64,000 bases of DNA from positions 186,001-250,000 of the forward strand of contig QAOA01002395.1 of the NCBI GenBank assembly GCA_003255065.1. Reading direction: 5' to 3'. Source of the DNA: Cercis canadensis. Lineage: Eukaryota; Streptophyta; Magnoliopsida; Fabales; Fabaceae. Numbering within the stretch: the stretch's first letter is position 1; each line of letters opens with the position of its first letter. Below the pieces are notes generated by a model, which made no database searches, was not told the DNA's origin, and worked only from the letters and a program-made list of their open reading frames with translations. Positions 22,400 through 35,003 of this stretch are shown one piece after another. The translations under genes were made by a program, and so were the position numbers.

Positions 22400-24283
22400 A
22401 AACTTTCCAGAGCCTGTAGAGGAAATCTAGGAGAAAGGTAGTTAATAATCCTGTTGTTGTTAATCCTGCTGTTGATAATCCTTTTGTTGATATGGTTGGC
22501 AATAACATGAACCCTGTTGTTAATCCTAACAATATGCATGTTAAACTCTTAAAGAATTAGCTGCCCCTAATGTTACTTGCCAACCTTTAGGGATCCAATA
22601 CCCTGAGCTTAATGCAGATTTTGAACTGAAATATGGATTGATACATTTGTTGCCCAAGTTCCATGGCCTTGCAGGTGAAGATCCCCATAAGCACTTGAAG
22701 GAATTCCATGTGGTTTGTTCTACCATGAAGCCACAAGAGATTTCTGAGGAGCACATTAAACTGAGAGCATTCCCTTTCTCCCTTGCGGGTGCAACCAAGG
22801 ATTGGCTTTATTACCTTTCACAAGGCTCAGTCATGAATTGGAATTACATGAAGAGACTATTTTTGGAGAAGTTCTTCACTGCAACTAGGATTACCGCAAT
22901 TAGAAAAGACATTTGTGGCATGAGGCAACTGCTAGGGGAGATCTTGCATGAATATTGGGAGAGATTCAAGAAGCTGTGCTCAAGTTGTGCTCACCATCAG
23001 ATCAGTGATCAGTTATTGATCTAGTACTTCTATGAGGGCTTATCACCTATGGAAAGGAGTATGATTGATGCTGCCACTGGAGGAGCCTTGGTGGATAAGA
23101 CTCCAGTTGCGGCTAGAAACCTAATTGCAAACGTGGCTGCCAATTCACAACAGTTTGGCACTACGATGGTTCCTTTTACTAGAGGAGTGAATAAGATGCT
23201 TGCATCGCCTGCTGACCAACAGAGAATGGAGAATAGACTTGATGAGTTGACATCTTTGGTAAGACAATTGGCAGTAGGACAACAAACACTTGAACCTCAG
23301 CATGCAACTATGTGTGGTATTTGTTCTTGTTCATCTCATCCTATGGATGCATACCCTATAGTTCAGGATGGTGGTTCTGGAGTTCAAGATCCCTCTATAG
23401 CTGCAGTCGGTGTCTTTCCTAGCAAACCACCATACCAACCCCAGCAGCAGCCTAGATATGATTAATACTCCAACACCTACAACCCTAGTTGGAGAGATCA
23501 TCCAAATTTTAGATATGATAACTCAGCCCCTCAACAATAGCCACAGCAGCAATATAGGCAAACATTCTAGCAACATAACTAATTTCAACTATTTAGGCAG
23601 AGTCAGTTTCAACCAAACAGGCAACCATTCCAGCAACCGAGTCCCTTAGGCACAAAACCTGAACCTTCCATTGAGGAATTGGTGAAGCAGATGACCACTC
23701 ATAACATTCAATTCCAACAGAGGACAGAGACTACCATTCAAAATTTTAAGACCCAGATTGAACAATTGACATCTTCACTGAGTACCCTACAGTCCCAAGA
23801 TTCTTGTCACCTTCCCTCTCAGAAAATTCCCAATCAAAATGGGAAGAATGTGAGTGCCATTATGCTGAGGTTTGGAAAATCTGTGCAAGTACTAACTGAA
23901 CCTCAACCTGCAAGCAAGCCACAATTGGCAGAGAAAACAGTTCCTGATTCAGTGACCCTTGAATCCGAGAGCAAGAAGCCTGCAGTAGCTCTTCCCTTTC
24001 CACAGAGAGCCACTCAATCTAAAAAGATAGATGAGGCAGAGAAAGATAGAAAGCTTCTTGAGGCCTTCAGGAAAGTGGAAGTCAACATTCCATTACTGGA
24101 TGCAATCAAGCAAATTTCGAAATATGCCAAGTTTCTTAAGGAGTTGTGCAAACAGAGGAGGAGGCTGAAGGGTAATGAGAGAATCAACATTAGCCAAAAT
24201 GTTTCAGCCTTCATTCAGCCTATGCCTAAAAAAGCCCAGGATCCAAGGACTTTCACAATTTTGTGTGTTATAGGAAATTTGGG
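22400..24283 (+). pseudogene. Athila-like gag, plus strand
   Basis: Gag capsid core open at 22,638-23,024 (LLPKFHGLAGEDPHKHLKEF, LRAFPFSLAG), a stop, then 23,049-23,465 with the CGICSCSSHPMDA Cys/His cluster, a frameshift, a Gln-rich stretch with stops, and 23,679-24,270 (VKQMTTHNIQFQQ, RKVEVNIPLLDAIKQ). It stops being homologous at the beginning of the protease (CVIGN). Lacks primer site, leader and an obvious start codon. It lies after an LTR, the order expected in a tandem or deleted element. Confidence 0.85.
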
Positions 24284-25890
24284 TATTTTCCCCAATTTAT
24301 TCAGAAGACTCAATTTTTTCCTCTCGGCCTCTTCCATTTTCCCCTAAATTGCTACTTTGCTTGAATCTCTAATCACAAAAAATGGTCAAGTTAAGCTCTG
24401 GCACTAGAAATCTAGCGTCCATTGGTGGCATGCTGGAAGATCCAACACCGGTAGTCTTACTGTCTAGCAACGGGGTGCTTCTTATGAGTCCCCTCTCTCT
24501 CTATCTCTCTCTTTTTCTCTTGGTCTCTATCGCATTTTGTCGTTGTGACTCTATCACATCTTTCTTTCTAGTTGCAAAGTTGTAGGCATCCAACTTGCTT
24601 TTGGTTCTTTTTCATCCAATTCTATCTTCATTGCCTCTTTCTAAAGCTCTCTGTTACAGTTTCCTTTTTCTATCTAATGTTGTATCTATTTTTTTTTTCT
24701 TGTTTATCTTGTGCTATTGTTGTATATATGTGAATGGATATGCAAATTTCTATGGAACGCTTTGGGATTTTAGGATACTTTTCCTATGGAACTTTGAATG
24801 ATGTAACTTAACTAATTTTTCTTCTCTCTTGCTTAGTTTAGTCTTTTCTTATTATGTGTAGTTTCAATTTGTTGATTTTGGCTTTATTTTTTTTTATTTT
24901 TCATTTAGTTCCACTTTCTTTGTTTTTGTTAGAGATATGGTTGATTATGTGAAGGAATCATGCCATTCAAAATGAGTGATATGCTATGGAGAACTAAATC
25001 ATACCATTCATGAGTTCATTCAGTTGAACCGGTGGTCAAACTGGTCAAATTGCTCTTCAACAGCCACATCGATAATGCCTTTGGTCCAGTTTTTAAAACA
25101 TTGGGTATATGATATTATTCAATATATATATAATAAGTAGTTGATTAAAGACTTAATGCAATTTTGGTCCCCCTATTTTCGTTATTTAAATATTTTGGTT
25201 CCTCTATTGTGAAATAAGACTTTTTAGGCCCTCAAGTTTCACATAATGATTGAATTGGTCCACATTTCTAACACTGTTCAAAAACTAGCAGTTGTATTAA
25301 CATGGCAAACACATGGAAGTGGCATGATGAATTATTTTTTTAATCACACTCCCTCAAGTAAACCGAATTGATTTTCATCGTCTCCCTTTTCACCCAACTC
25401 TGCTAGTTCCACTGACTCATTTTGGTTTTGATTTAATATGTTCATTCCTCTGCTCACCTTCTCTCTCATATGCTCTCCTCTACTCACCACATGTTACCAC
25501 ACCTTCAACCTTTGAGTTTAAGGGTGCCTTTTCCACTAGATGGAGCAACCTTCTTGTTTAGAGGAGGAGAATGATGGAAGTAGGACAAATTTACAAGATT
25601 GCAAGTATGAGACTCACAGTACTAGGTTGAGTAGAAAAATAAAATATGAAAGAGGAATTTAAGGCATGGAAATGGTGTGTTTGTGCCACTAGGACACTTG
25701 TCTTAAAAAAAAATATAGAAGAGGAAAGATCTAGAAGGTTTCACCATGGAGGGAAAGAGTTCAAATGCACAGAATCAAATTCTCCACAAAAATCCCAAAA
25801 ACAAGAGGCACTACATTTAGCCGGAGAAAGTTCCATCATGTGAAATTGAAAAACAATATGTGGATAGAATATAGAAACATAGTAATTTTG
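24284..25890. other. AT-rich spacer without recognised gene
   Basis: No gene can be supported. A short plus-strand frame from 24,382 (MVKLSSGTRNLASIGG) looks protein-like for about 38 residues and then turns into low-complexity sequence; it could be a stray exon, but I do not recognise it. Positions 25,030-25,090 contain an AACCGGTGGTCAAACTGG motif also seen, in degenerate form, near 42,780. Confidence 0.5.
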
Positions 25891-25899
25891 TATACTCAA

Positions 25900-26404
25900 A
25901 ACGTGTATAGGACATTGTCCTTAAGACGTTGTTCACTCCCACTAGTTGTTGCAGGGTTCTGGAAAATACACCTTTAGGATTTAACTAAGCACCCAGAAAA
26001 TAATATTCGACAATTGATATTATTCTCTCCTCAAGAACTATTCTAAATGATTTTTGGGAAGTATGTAGATAGAATATTGGTTATAAAATCATTCTGGATC
26101 ATCACTTATTTATAATAAGTGATCTAAATTATTGTGCTTATATAGAAATATATGTCTATTTAAATTTAATTTAAATAGACACAGCCTCTAAAAACAGATA
26201 TCACTATGCTTGTATAGAAAGAAATGTCTTGTTAAATTTAACTTAAACATACATAACATTTTGAAATGAAACAATAGCTGTATTTTAGAGAGTTATTCTA
26301 ATCTAGAATAAATTAAATAAGTGTGAAATAACCAGACATTTATTTTCTCTCTATTAAGCAATGTGGGACTTTAGTTTTTGCAAACTAATTTAATTTGTCC
26401 AACA
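25900..26404 (-). mobile_element. Copia 3' LTR
   Basis: On the minus strand the LTR begins TGTTGGACAAATTAA at 26,404, directly after a CTAAGTAGGGGAT polypurine tract (26,405-26,418). The lower boundary is approximate. It lies downstream of Copia RNase H sequence in the same orientation. Confidence 0.65.
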
Positions 26405-26944
26405 ATCCCCTACTTAGTTTGGAAAAACTAAGTGAATTCCCTAATCCGAAAGAATCATGCTTACAAGAAGGTATCTATTTTGATTTGAACCTTCTCTTAG
26501 TGTAAGCACTAAAAAGTCTTAATGAAATTACTAGTAGCTTCAAAGCCTTGAACCATAATTCCTTAATATTAAAACTGAAAATCTCACACACATGAATCAA
26601 TCATGATTAAGAATTAGCTCACCGATATAATGGCACTCATTTGGCCATGTGCTATACCTAGATTTCTTGAACATTTACAAAGTTAAAACCCATAAACTTT
26701 GTCATAAGTGGCACCACTCCTTAATGTTCATATGGATGAAGTTTCCCCTCAAGAATGTATCTTAAGCATCATTAAGAGTTATATACTCAACCTCTTATTC
26801 CTTCAATGTTAACACTAGACCCAAAATGGGTTTTATTTTCTAGTGTTCACAGCCACTTATCAGTAACTTGTTATTACCCTTTGAACTTTTAGACTAGTCC
26901 TTTTATCTAGTAAAAAGTAGGGTTTCCATTACTGGTGACTTTAG
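26405..26944 (-). other. 3' noncoding part of Copia remnant
   Basis: No open gene. Sequence between the Copia RNase H end and its LTR, ending in the polypurine tract. Confidence 0.55.
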
Positions 26945-27925
26945 TTAATGGGTTTTCATCTCATTCCAATTGCAGTTCCCCTCATTTTTTTCACCAGTGA
27001 GCCTTTTTGTAAACGGATTTTCTAGATTATCATCTGTTCTTATGAACTGCACCACGACTACACCATCACGTATCAACTGTTTTATATAATCATGCCTTAA
27101 GCATGCATGTTTAGACTTTTCATTGTACACTTTGTTGAATGCACAACTTAAAGTAGCTTGACTATCACATCATAAAGAGACATTTGGCATTGGTTGTGTC
27201 CACAACTCTATATCAAGCAATAAATTCCTAAGCCATTATGCCTCTTTACATGTTGCTGCTAAAGTAACAAACTCAGACTCTATAGTGCAATGAGTTATAC
27301 ATGTCTATTTCTTGGAAGACCATGAAATGGCTCCTCCACTAATGGTAAAAACGCATCCAAATGTTGAAAAGCTATTTATTTTCAGTACACGATTTTTCTA
27401 ACTAGCATCACAATAACCTTCAAGTACTCTAGGAAAATCATTATAAAATAGTCATAAATTAATAGTTCTTTTGAGATATCCAAGGACTCTCATTTTCCCA
27501 TTTCAATGAGTTATACTTGGCCTACTAGTGTACCTTGAAAGCTTACAAACAACAAATGAAATATCAAGCTTGGTACAATGCTTTGCATGCATTAGGCTTC
27601 CAATAGCACTCCCATATTCTAATTGAAATATTGATCTCCCAGAATTTGGAACTAGATGTTGTGAAACATCATAGAGGTTATTTACCTCTTGAATTTTCAA
27701 ATAGTTAAACTTGTCTAAAATCTTCTCAATATAATGAGACTGATTTAAGACAAAACCCCCCACTATGCTTTTAAACTTTTATACCTAAGTATCTACTTTC
27801 CCAAGATCTTTCATCTTGAATTTTGAAGTAAGATACTCCTAAGTCTCATTAACACCATTCATATTTGTCCCAATTATAAGCATATCATCTACATACAAGT
27901 ATATGATCTCAGCATAATTTTAAGT
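26945..27925 (-). pseudogene. Ty1/Copia RT-RNase H fragment
   Basis: Reads right to left: catalytic YVDD followed by MLIIGTN near 27,890; FKMKDLG near 27,810; GGFVLNQSHYIEKILDKF near 27,750; RNase H pieces down to VQFIRTDDNLENPFTK near 27,030. Several stops and frameshifts. Only the last third of the polyprotein remains; it starts abruptly at about 27,925. Confidence 0.82.
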
Positions 27926-28715
27926 AAATTTAATTAATTTAATGATTATGAAATAGGATTATGAGTAATGAGTAAGTCAAAAACATGTAATGAAAGTGTG
28001 CAAAAATGAATTTAAAAGTGAAGAAAGAGTAGAAGATTCGGAGTGAACAGTAACTTATGAATAGTGACGTGAATAGTAAGCATGAATAGTAATTATGAAC
28101 ATGAACAGTAATAAACAGTATGAATAGTAACTTTGAAAATTAAAAGGGATGCTAATCCGGCGGTAGTTCGCACTGGAAAGCAGTAGGAAGAGGAAATGTT
28201 TATGAAAGGGAGCTAATCCGGCGATAGTCCGCACTGCAAAGCATAGGANGAGGAGAGCACAAAGGTCTTTGAAGGTTGATGAAAGGTTTTCCACCTTAGG
28301 CTTTGATGAAAATCTAAAGATTTAATGAAACTTTGATGAAAGGAGAAAGTTTGAAGAGGTTAGCTAAACTAGTCTAAGCTAAAATGTTAATTCTCCTCTT
28401 TTTGTGATGAAGTTGTCTATTTATAGACTTTTGAGGGAATGATAGATTTCAAATGATTTGAAGTTCATTCTTGTCTTGATGCATAAGGTGTGATGAAGTT
28501 TTTCATAATATCTTCTTGTGTTGACACTTGTAATGAGGGGAAACATTCTTTTCTTCTCTTGTTAACACATGTCTTGACATTTGGCATGATGAGGAGTTTT
28601 CATAAAACTTTGTTGACTTGTTGAATATGATGATAAGTTTGTTAGTAGCATGTGAATTCTGCAGCCTTTTAGAATCACTGCACATGGACAGCAACCTTTG
28701 GGTGACTGTATCACG
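27926..28715 (-). other. Noncoding region beyond pararetrovirus 2, repeat-rich
   Basis: No gene. Contains clustered GAATAGTAA / GAACAGTAA motifs (28,045-28,135), two copies of a GCTAATCCGGCG...GTCCGCACTG unit (28,150-28,190 and 28,211-28,250) and an N at 28,249. In minus orientation it follows the last pararetroviral frame, where caulimovirids carry their intergenic region. Confidence 0.45.
28416..28427 (-). promoter_or_regulatory. Candidate pararetroviral TATA box
   Basis: The minus strand reads TCTATAAATAGA, a strong plant TATA match, in the noncoding stretch after the viral frames, followed by an A/G-rich potential start region. Position and orientation fit a pregenomic RNA promoter. No direct evidence of activity. 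Confidence 0.4.
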
Positions 28716-28722
28716 ATTCTAT

Positions 28723-30386
28723 TTAGTTGATGATATCTTGATATTCTCCATCAAAGGCAGTATTACAGTAGTCAAATCTCTCGTCTTCATCGGCATCTTT
28801 ATAGAAAAGATGAAATGCTTCTAAATCTTTTGCATGATTCTTTTGAAAATAATGATCGGCTAATTGTTGAAAATCAATGCGGATATTGAAAGGAACTTCT
28901 GGAATGGCTAAGTCTGAATATATTTTTTGATTATGATCTTCTGCAACAAGGGTTTGATATTTAATGAAAAAATCTTTTGCAATGGTACTATCTCTCCAAT
29001 GTCTAATTTGCTTACGTAAAGGAAAATTATGACAAGGCCAAGGATATTCTGATAAAAGAAGGTAGGGTTTGATCAAGTGTTTTTTTAGTAGGATTTTATG
29101 TTGAGCTGGATAACAAATTCATTTGATCCATTCTGGGGTTTTGCTTTGAATGAGTAGTTCGACATATCTTTTTGGAGGAAACTTATCAAAAGCATGTATA
29201 ATATAATGAGATAGTTTTCTTCTAAATTCTTTTGATTTATCAGGATTTGTGATGAGAATATTAATAAGATATCCATAATCTAAAAATTTTTGAGGGGTTA
29301 AAACTATTGGTTCTTTGTTGAAATGAATTGTAATAGGATGATAACGGGAAAGATCTAATGAGGCTCTACAAATGCTATAGGTAAGATGGCATTTACAGTC
29401 ATACATAGAAAAGGAAATTTCTATGCACAAAGGGTCTGTCTTGAGACATTCAAGATTTTTGAGACCATGATAACATTTCCATGTCCAAGTCATTCCTAGA
29501 ATGAGTTTGTAATCACAAGCTAATTTTGATAAGGCTTTTTGAATAAACCCTTGCCTGTTAAGCTCGATTTCTTGAAGTGTTTGATGAACAAATTCTCTGC
29601 AATCAGCATCTGATAATTGATTGAGAAAACTATGAGAGAAGAAGAAAGTTCTTGACCTTTTTTTTTTTTTCTCTTCTTGTATCAGCTTTTCTTTAACCAG
29701 TGGGGTTAAAGTTAGAATATTTTCTTTTCCTTTAGCCAGTGGGGCTAAAGTTCTGACACTCTCACTTATCTCACTTTTCTCACATTTATCTTCAACTAGT
29801 AGGGCTGAAGTATAGATATTAGTAGCACTCTTTCTGGTCTTACCTTTTTCTTTAGCCAGTGGGGTTAAAACTATATCTTCTAAAGCATCAAGTTCTTTGA
29901 ATCTGCGTTCATCCAGTGGGGATGATGATGATATTCCACTGTGAGCCAATTAGGCTGGTAGGGCTTCTACTTGCCTTTTGAGAAGTTCATTCTTTTTGAT
30001 TAACTCAAGATTATTGGCAGTAATATCATTTAGAAAATATTCATTTGTTCCACAAGTGCGACAAACTTTGTGATGAAATTTATGATGAGAAAATCGAAAG
30101 TAATCTGCTACTATTTGCAAAGCTAATGATTTATTATTAAAGTCACTAATATTCTCAATGGTATCTAATGTTACTATTTCACTATTATCTAATCCCTCTA
30201 AATTACCTCTGTAATGAAGATTAGATTATCTAAGCCAGACGGGCAAAGCTTTATCAACAAAATACATCAATGCATGGGATCTATCTGCAAAACTAATCTT
30301 ATTAGTATGAACAATAATATCCTATAATATGACGGAACAAATTTGAATGTATTATGAAAACGACTAATTAAATCTTTTTTGTTAGG
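28723..30386 (-). pseudogene. Unrecognised protein frames at 3' end of pararetrovirus 2
   Basis: Open segments 29,949-29,119 and 29,076-28,723 plus an upstream stretch to about 30,350 with few stops; together over 500 codons of one apparent protein. Seen: a CRTCG motif after a His-rich run (near 30,065), a short Leu/Lys/Glu helix, repeated LAPLAKGKEN-type segments (29,690-29,900), then a globular-looking C-terminus with PWPCHNFPLRKQIRHWRD near 29,020. I do not recognise the family. It follows the truncated RT start, so it is either a further viral frame or sequence of another element joined by deletion near 30,350. No function assigned. Confidence 0.5.
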
Positions 30387-33300
30387 TGTCACAACGTATC
30401 CGAAGGTCGCTATGACACAAATGACGAAATAAAAAAAGATTTAAGTTTTCGAAATTAAAACTTTGAAGTCGCCACCAATTGTATTTAAAAAATAGGGAAC
30501 AATTGGAAAACCCTTTTTTATTTATTAAATAAAAAAATATCGGTCTACGAACCAGAGAGAGTTCGGGAGTCTATTTATGCGTGGGGAAGGTGTTAGGCAC
30601 CCCACAGCATCCGCCTAAAGACGATTACCCTAAATTAGTTGTGTAAATATAATATGACCAAAAATGTATATTTTATTTACCCTAGAATAATAAATTGATT
30701 ATAAGAATATCTGATCAAAATAATAACCAAGAATTTAAACGTGTAATGCATGAATTATCTACTGATATCTAAATTCTTTCACCCCTTCATTGCATGAAGC
30801 GATCGTCCAGGGTGGCGCTACCTTCACTAGATCGGATAGAGAAAGACATCCCATATAGGACTGACTCGCCCTATCCTCTCATGATAAGTGAAGGGGCATG
30901 CGAATACTATGCGACACAAGTATATTTTTACATGCAATGCAAATATATGACTTTAAATATTACAAAACTTGTTTCAAAATCTAAGTATTGAGAAATTTTA
31001 AATTACATCCGAAAAAAAGAAGAAGAGATAAATAAAATAACGTTCTTGCTCCATGCTTGCATCTAGATATATTCTGATTGGGCCTTCCAATTTACTTGTA
31101 CTTATAATTACCATTAATTATGTCCGAAGATACCCATATATACAAAACACAAAGTAGGTAAGACTGAAAGATTTATGGTTCTTAAGAGACAAAATTGAGA
31201 GTAAACTAGAGCACAAACTTAGAGTGAACTAGAAATGTCAAAATTCTAAAAATTATATACATTGACGCCACATATCCTACGATTTTAATAAAATCAAAAT
31301 TACTTAATTTGGATTTGTACAATTTCAAAAAAAAAAAAAATAAAAGACTGAACACTACCAGAGATAAGACATCAGTGTCAGTGCAACCTTGAGCAACTAA
31401 GTTCAAACTCGAACTGGCAGTAAACTACACATGCAAAAAATTTAAAAATTTCACAAATTGAAGCTACACATCTTATGATTTTAATGAGATAAGAACCATG
31501 TAAAATAGAGCTGTACAACTTTAGAAACAAATGAAACACCAAACACTGCCAGAGATAGGGCATCAGTGTCGGTGTAACATTAAGCAACTATGTTCAAACT
31601 CGAACTGGCAATAAACTACACATGCAAAAAATTAAAACTTTCACACATTGAAGCTACATATCTTACAGTTCTAATGAGATAAGAACCACGTAAAATGGAG
31701 TTGTACAACTTAAAAAAAAAATGAAACATCAAACACTGCCAGGGATAGAGAATCAGTGTCAATGTAACATTAGGCAACTATGTTCAAACTCGAACTGACA
31801 GTAAATTACACATGAAAAAAATCTAAAAATTACATACATTGAAGCTATATATCTTACGGTTCTAATGAGATAAGAACTACATAAAATTAGGCTGTAAAAC
31901 TTCAGAAACAAATGAAACACCGAACACTGCCAGGGATAGGGCATCAGTGTCAATGTAACATTAGGCAGCTATGTTCAAACTCGAACTGACAGTAAACTAC
32001 ACATGCAAAAAATTAAACATTGCACACATTGAAGCTACACATCTTACGGTTCTAATAAGATAAGAAATACGTAAAATTAGGCTGTAAAACTTCAGAAACA
32101 AATGAAACACCGAACACTGCCAGGGATAGGGCATCAATGTCAATGTAACATTAGGAAGCTATGTTCAAACTCGAACTGACAATAAACTACACATGCAAAA
32201 AATTTAAACATTGCACACATTGAATCTACACATCTTACGGTTCTAATGAGATAAGAACCACGTAAAATGGAGCTGTACAACTTCAGAAACAAATGAAATA
32301 CCAAACATTGCTAGGGATATAGCATCAGTGTCAGTGTAACATTAAACAACTATGTTCAAACTCGAACTGGCAGTAAACTAAACATGTAAAAAATTTAAAA
32401 CTTGTGCACAGTGAAGCCACACCTCTTATGGTTCTAATGAAACAAACATTATGCAAAACAGAGCTTTATAGTTCCAATTAAAAATAAAAATCCAAGTACT
32501 GCCAGAGAAGAACAACAAGTCTGACAACTCAAAAAAAGTCAAATTTTCTATGCAAACTAGAAACAATCTAACCATGCCAAAAATCTAAAAGAAATACACA
32601 TTGAATACATGCATCTTACGGTTCTAACAAAAGTAAAATCTCATAAAAATGTTATGTATATGAGTTATGTATGAAACATCACATAAAGTCAATGCTTGGC
32701 AAAATTTAGAAATTATGCTCCAATGCAAAGTATGAATAAATCATGATGCAATACATACTCAAATAATGAATCTAAGACACTCAATTCATGTCATAATCTC
32801 AATAGCTAAATAAAATACATAACACATTAGAAGTAAAGTCAAATTCAAACATAACATCACACATGCATTTTATCAAACACCTTAAAGGCACAATCAATAT
32901 TCAAAATCACTTATAAAAAAAGTCTTAAAGTCATTCTAAATCAATGAAAATACATGTAAATATGCTCTTAGGTTATATTATAATTATCCAAGAAGCTAAT
33001 TTCAACTAGAAACATACATAATCAAGCTTCTAAGAACTAAACAAAGTAGCTACAAAATTATATACGAGTTCAAGGAATTAAGAAGTGGAAGAAAGTTATT
33101 ACCTAATTGAAGCCTTCTAGTGTTAAGAATCAAAGTGGATAGCCCTTCAACTTTCAAAAATTCATACAAACTCTTAGGTTCAAGCTTCAATTTCTCTCAA
33201 TAGGTGCTGCATTGTTTTATCCAAGTTGATGAAAAAGTGTGAAAGAGGTGAATAATGATCAAAATCAACTATAAGAAGTTAGAAAAATGGAATGAGATCT

Positions 33301-33846
33301 TAAGAATTAAAGATTTAATGGGGAATGTGAGAAAGCGATTAAGAGGAGGAGGTGAGGAGGAGAGGAAATAATCAAAGAATGGAATGTGTTTTTCTGTCTT
33401 TCCCAATTAGCTAGGGTTCTCCTTTTGTAAAGGGAGCACAACAAAAAATGGGTCTTGTGTTTGGGTGCTCCACTTAATCAATATATTTGGGCTCAAAAAA
33501 AATAGGCTAACACTAATAAGTAATTAGTCTTGGACAAGTTATTTTAATGAGATTGAGACTATTGAGCTTAATACTTACATCATACAAAACATTAGCTTCT
33601 TAAAAGACATTGGATTATGTTACATGCAATTGGATTAAAGTAATTTTTTTATTATTCTTTTTTTTTTTTTACTTATAAAAGTAAACAGAAAATTAAAAAA
33701 GAAAAAATGCATAAAAAAATTACTTAAATCAAGACTCCAAGTAAAAATTGAAAAGAATGAAAAAAATAAATAACTTTGTATTTTTTTTTTTTTGTATTTT
33801 TCATCTAAATTAAGAAATATAGTCCAGACAAAATACGGTGTCTACA
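30387..33846. mobile_element. Solo LTR, probably Ty3/Gypsy Tat/Ogre-like
   Basis: A 3,460-bp noncoding unit starting TGTCACAACG and ending GGTGTCTACA, flanked on both sides by the 5-bp target duplication TTAGG (30,382-30,386 and 33,847-33,851). No gag or pol inside. The early segment with GCGTGGGGAAGGTGTTAGGCACC (split by position 30,580-30,605) resembles plant gypsy LTRs of the Ogre type. It is inserted in pararetroviral RT sequence whose frame continues across the insertion. Confidence 0.78.
31218..32640. repeat. ~190-bp tandem array within the solo LTR
   Basis: About seven head-to-tail units. The marker GAACTGRCAGTAAA recurs at 31,411, 31,602, 31,792, 31,983, 32,173 and 32,364, giving spacings of 190-191 bp. 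A more diverged unit precedes and a decayed one follows. Each unit also carries a CATCTTAYGGTTCTAATGAG-type block and ACACTGCCAGRGATAGRGCA. Confidence 0.92.
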
Positions 33847-34505
33847 TTAGGTATTGGATACCTAATCCATTGAAGAACTTTGTTAAGAGACTTGTAATGA
33901 ACTTCTTGATTCAAGTATTTAATATGTTTATGTTTTTTAATTATCATATTGATAACAAAGATTGAACTATTTTGAATTTCATTAACATCTTTGTCTTTCA
34001 TAGGGGTGAGAAATTCAAATATGATTTCTTTATCTCCTTGAACAGTATGCACTCCCTGAGATATTACATGAAAATGATAAATTTGAGTAAGAAAAAGGGT
34101 TCTTAAGATGACAGGTGTTGAAATATTTTTTACCAGAATAAAAGTATTTTTGAAACAAATACCTTTATTATAAATTTGAGCCTTGGTTAACTTAAAATCT
34201 ATATGAAGTTTTGAACCATTAACACTAGTTAAAGACTCTAAAGTCTTTTCATAGTACTTGGTAGGAATTAATTCTTCTTAAATGCAATTCATGTCTGCAC
34301 CTAAGTTTATCATAGCAATAAAATTTTTATGATATTTTCTATTAATGATTAATGATATTTTACAATACCATTTTTGAATTTGAATCTTATTGATGATATT
34401 GAGATAAGTTTCATGAGAATCTGAAGATTGTTTAACATCTTTATCCTTATCTTTTTGACTAGACTCTTGACTATTGATATGATTCTTTAATGACAAATTA
34501 AGCAA
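33847..34505 (-). pseudogene. Endogenous pararetrovirus 2: protease and RT start
   Basis: Frames 34,505-34,278 and 34,052-33,852 hold a retropepsin-like site reading NLGADMNCI near 34,290 (the catalytic Asp of the D-[TS]-G-A pattern is replaced by Asn), and the conserved PIPN leading into RT. One stop separates them at about 34,278. The RT catalytic core does not follow on the other side of the solo LTR, so polymerase is deleted. Confidence 0.7.
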
Positions 34506-35003
34506 ATCTAATTCTATTCGACTCTGATTTTATTTTAATTGTCTAATTTCTTCTTTGACTTCTTTGATTTCATTTTGAAGATCTTTGACAGTAACAACCT
34601 GCTGTTTTGAATTTATTTTTGACAGAATAGCACTAAGACTTATTGGTTTGATGTCAGGAAAGCTGGGTTTCTCTTTATCTATGATATCTTTTAATTTCAA
34701 AAGATATTACTTTTTTATTTCATTATCTTCTATCTTTTCTATGACATCTATGAGAAAATTAGCTTATGATGAAATAACATTTATTGACTTTGACTTACAA
34801 GTTTCATTACAATCTGGATCCTTGCAATTTTGAACACAGAGTTCATCTTTTTCAGTTTCAGATGATTCTGAAACAGATGATTCTTCTTGAATTCCAAAAA
34901 TATTTTCTAATTATTCTTCTTCAGAATTCCTTTCTGAAGATTCCTTTTCAGAGTCATTCTCTGAGTCTGAAATATTGTTAATGAACAATTTACTTAATTC
35001 TTT
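34506..35003 (-). pseudogene. Pararetrovirus 2: acidic linker between coat and protease
   Basis: Glu/Ser-rich sequence (about 34,850-35,000) followed by a Lys/Glu helix-rich stretch, interrupted by stops near 34,915, 34,770 and 34,710. It connects zinc knuckle and protease. No domain recognised. Confidence 0.5.

Noticed and set aside
24382-24585. 67-codon plus frame starting MVKLSSGTRN
   Set aside because: The first half looks protein-like but no family is recognised and the second half is low complexity; mentioned only as a possible stray exon.
31218-32640. CRISPR-like regular repeat
   Set aside because: Units are contiguous ~190-bp tandem repeats with no short repeat/spacer structure, in a plant retrotransposon LTR.
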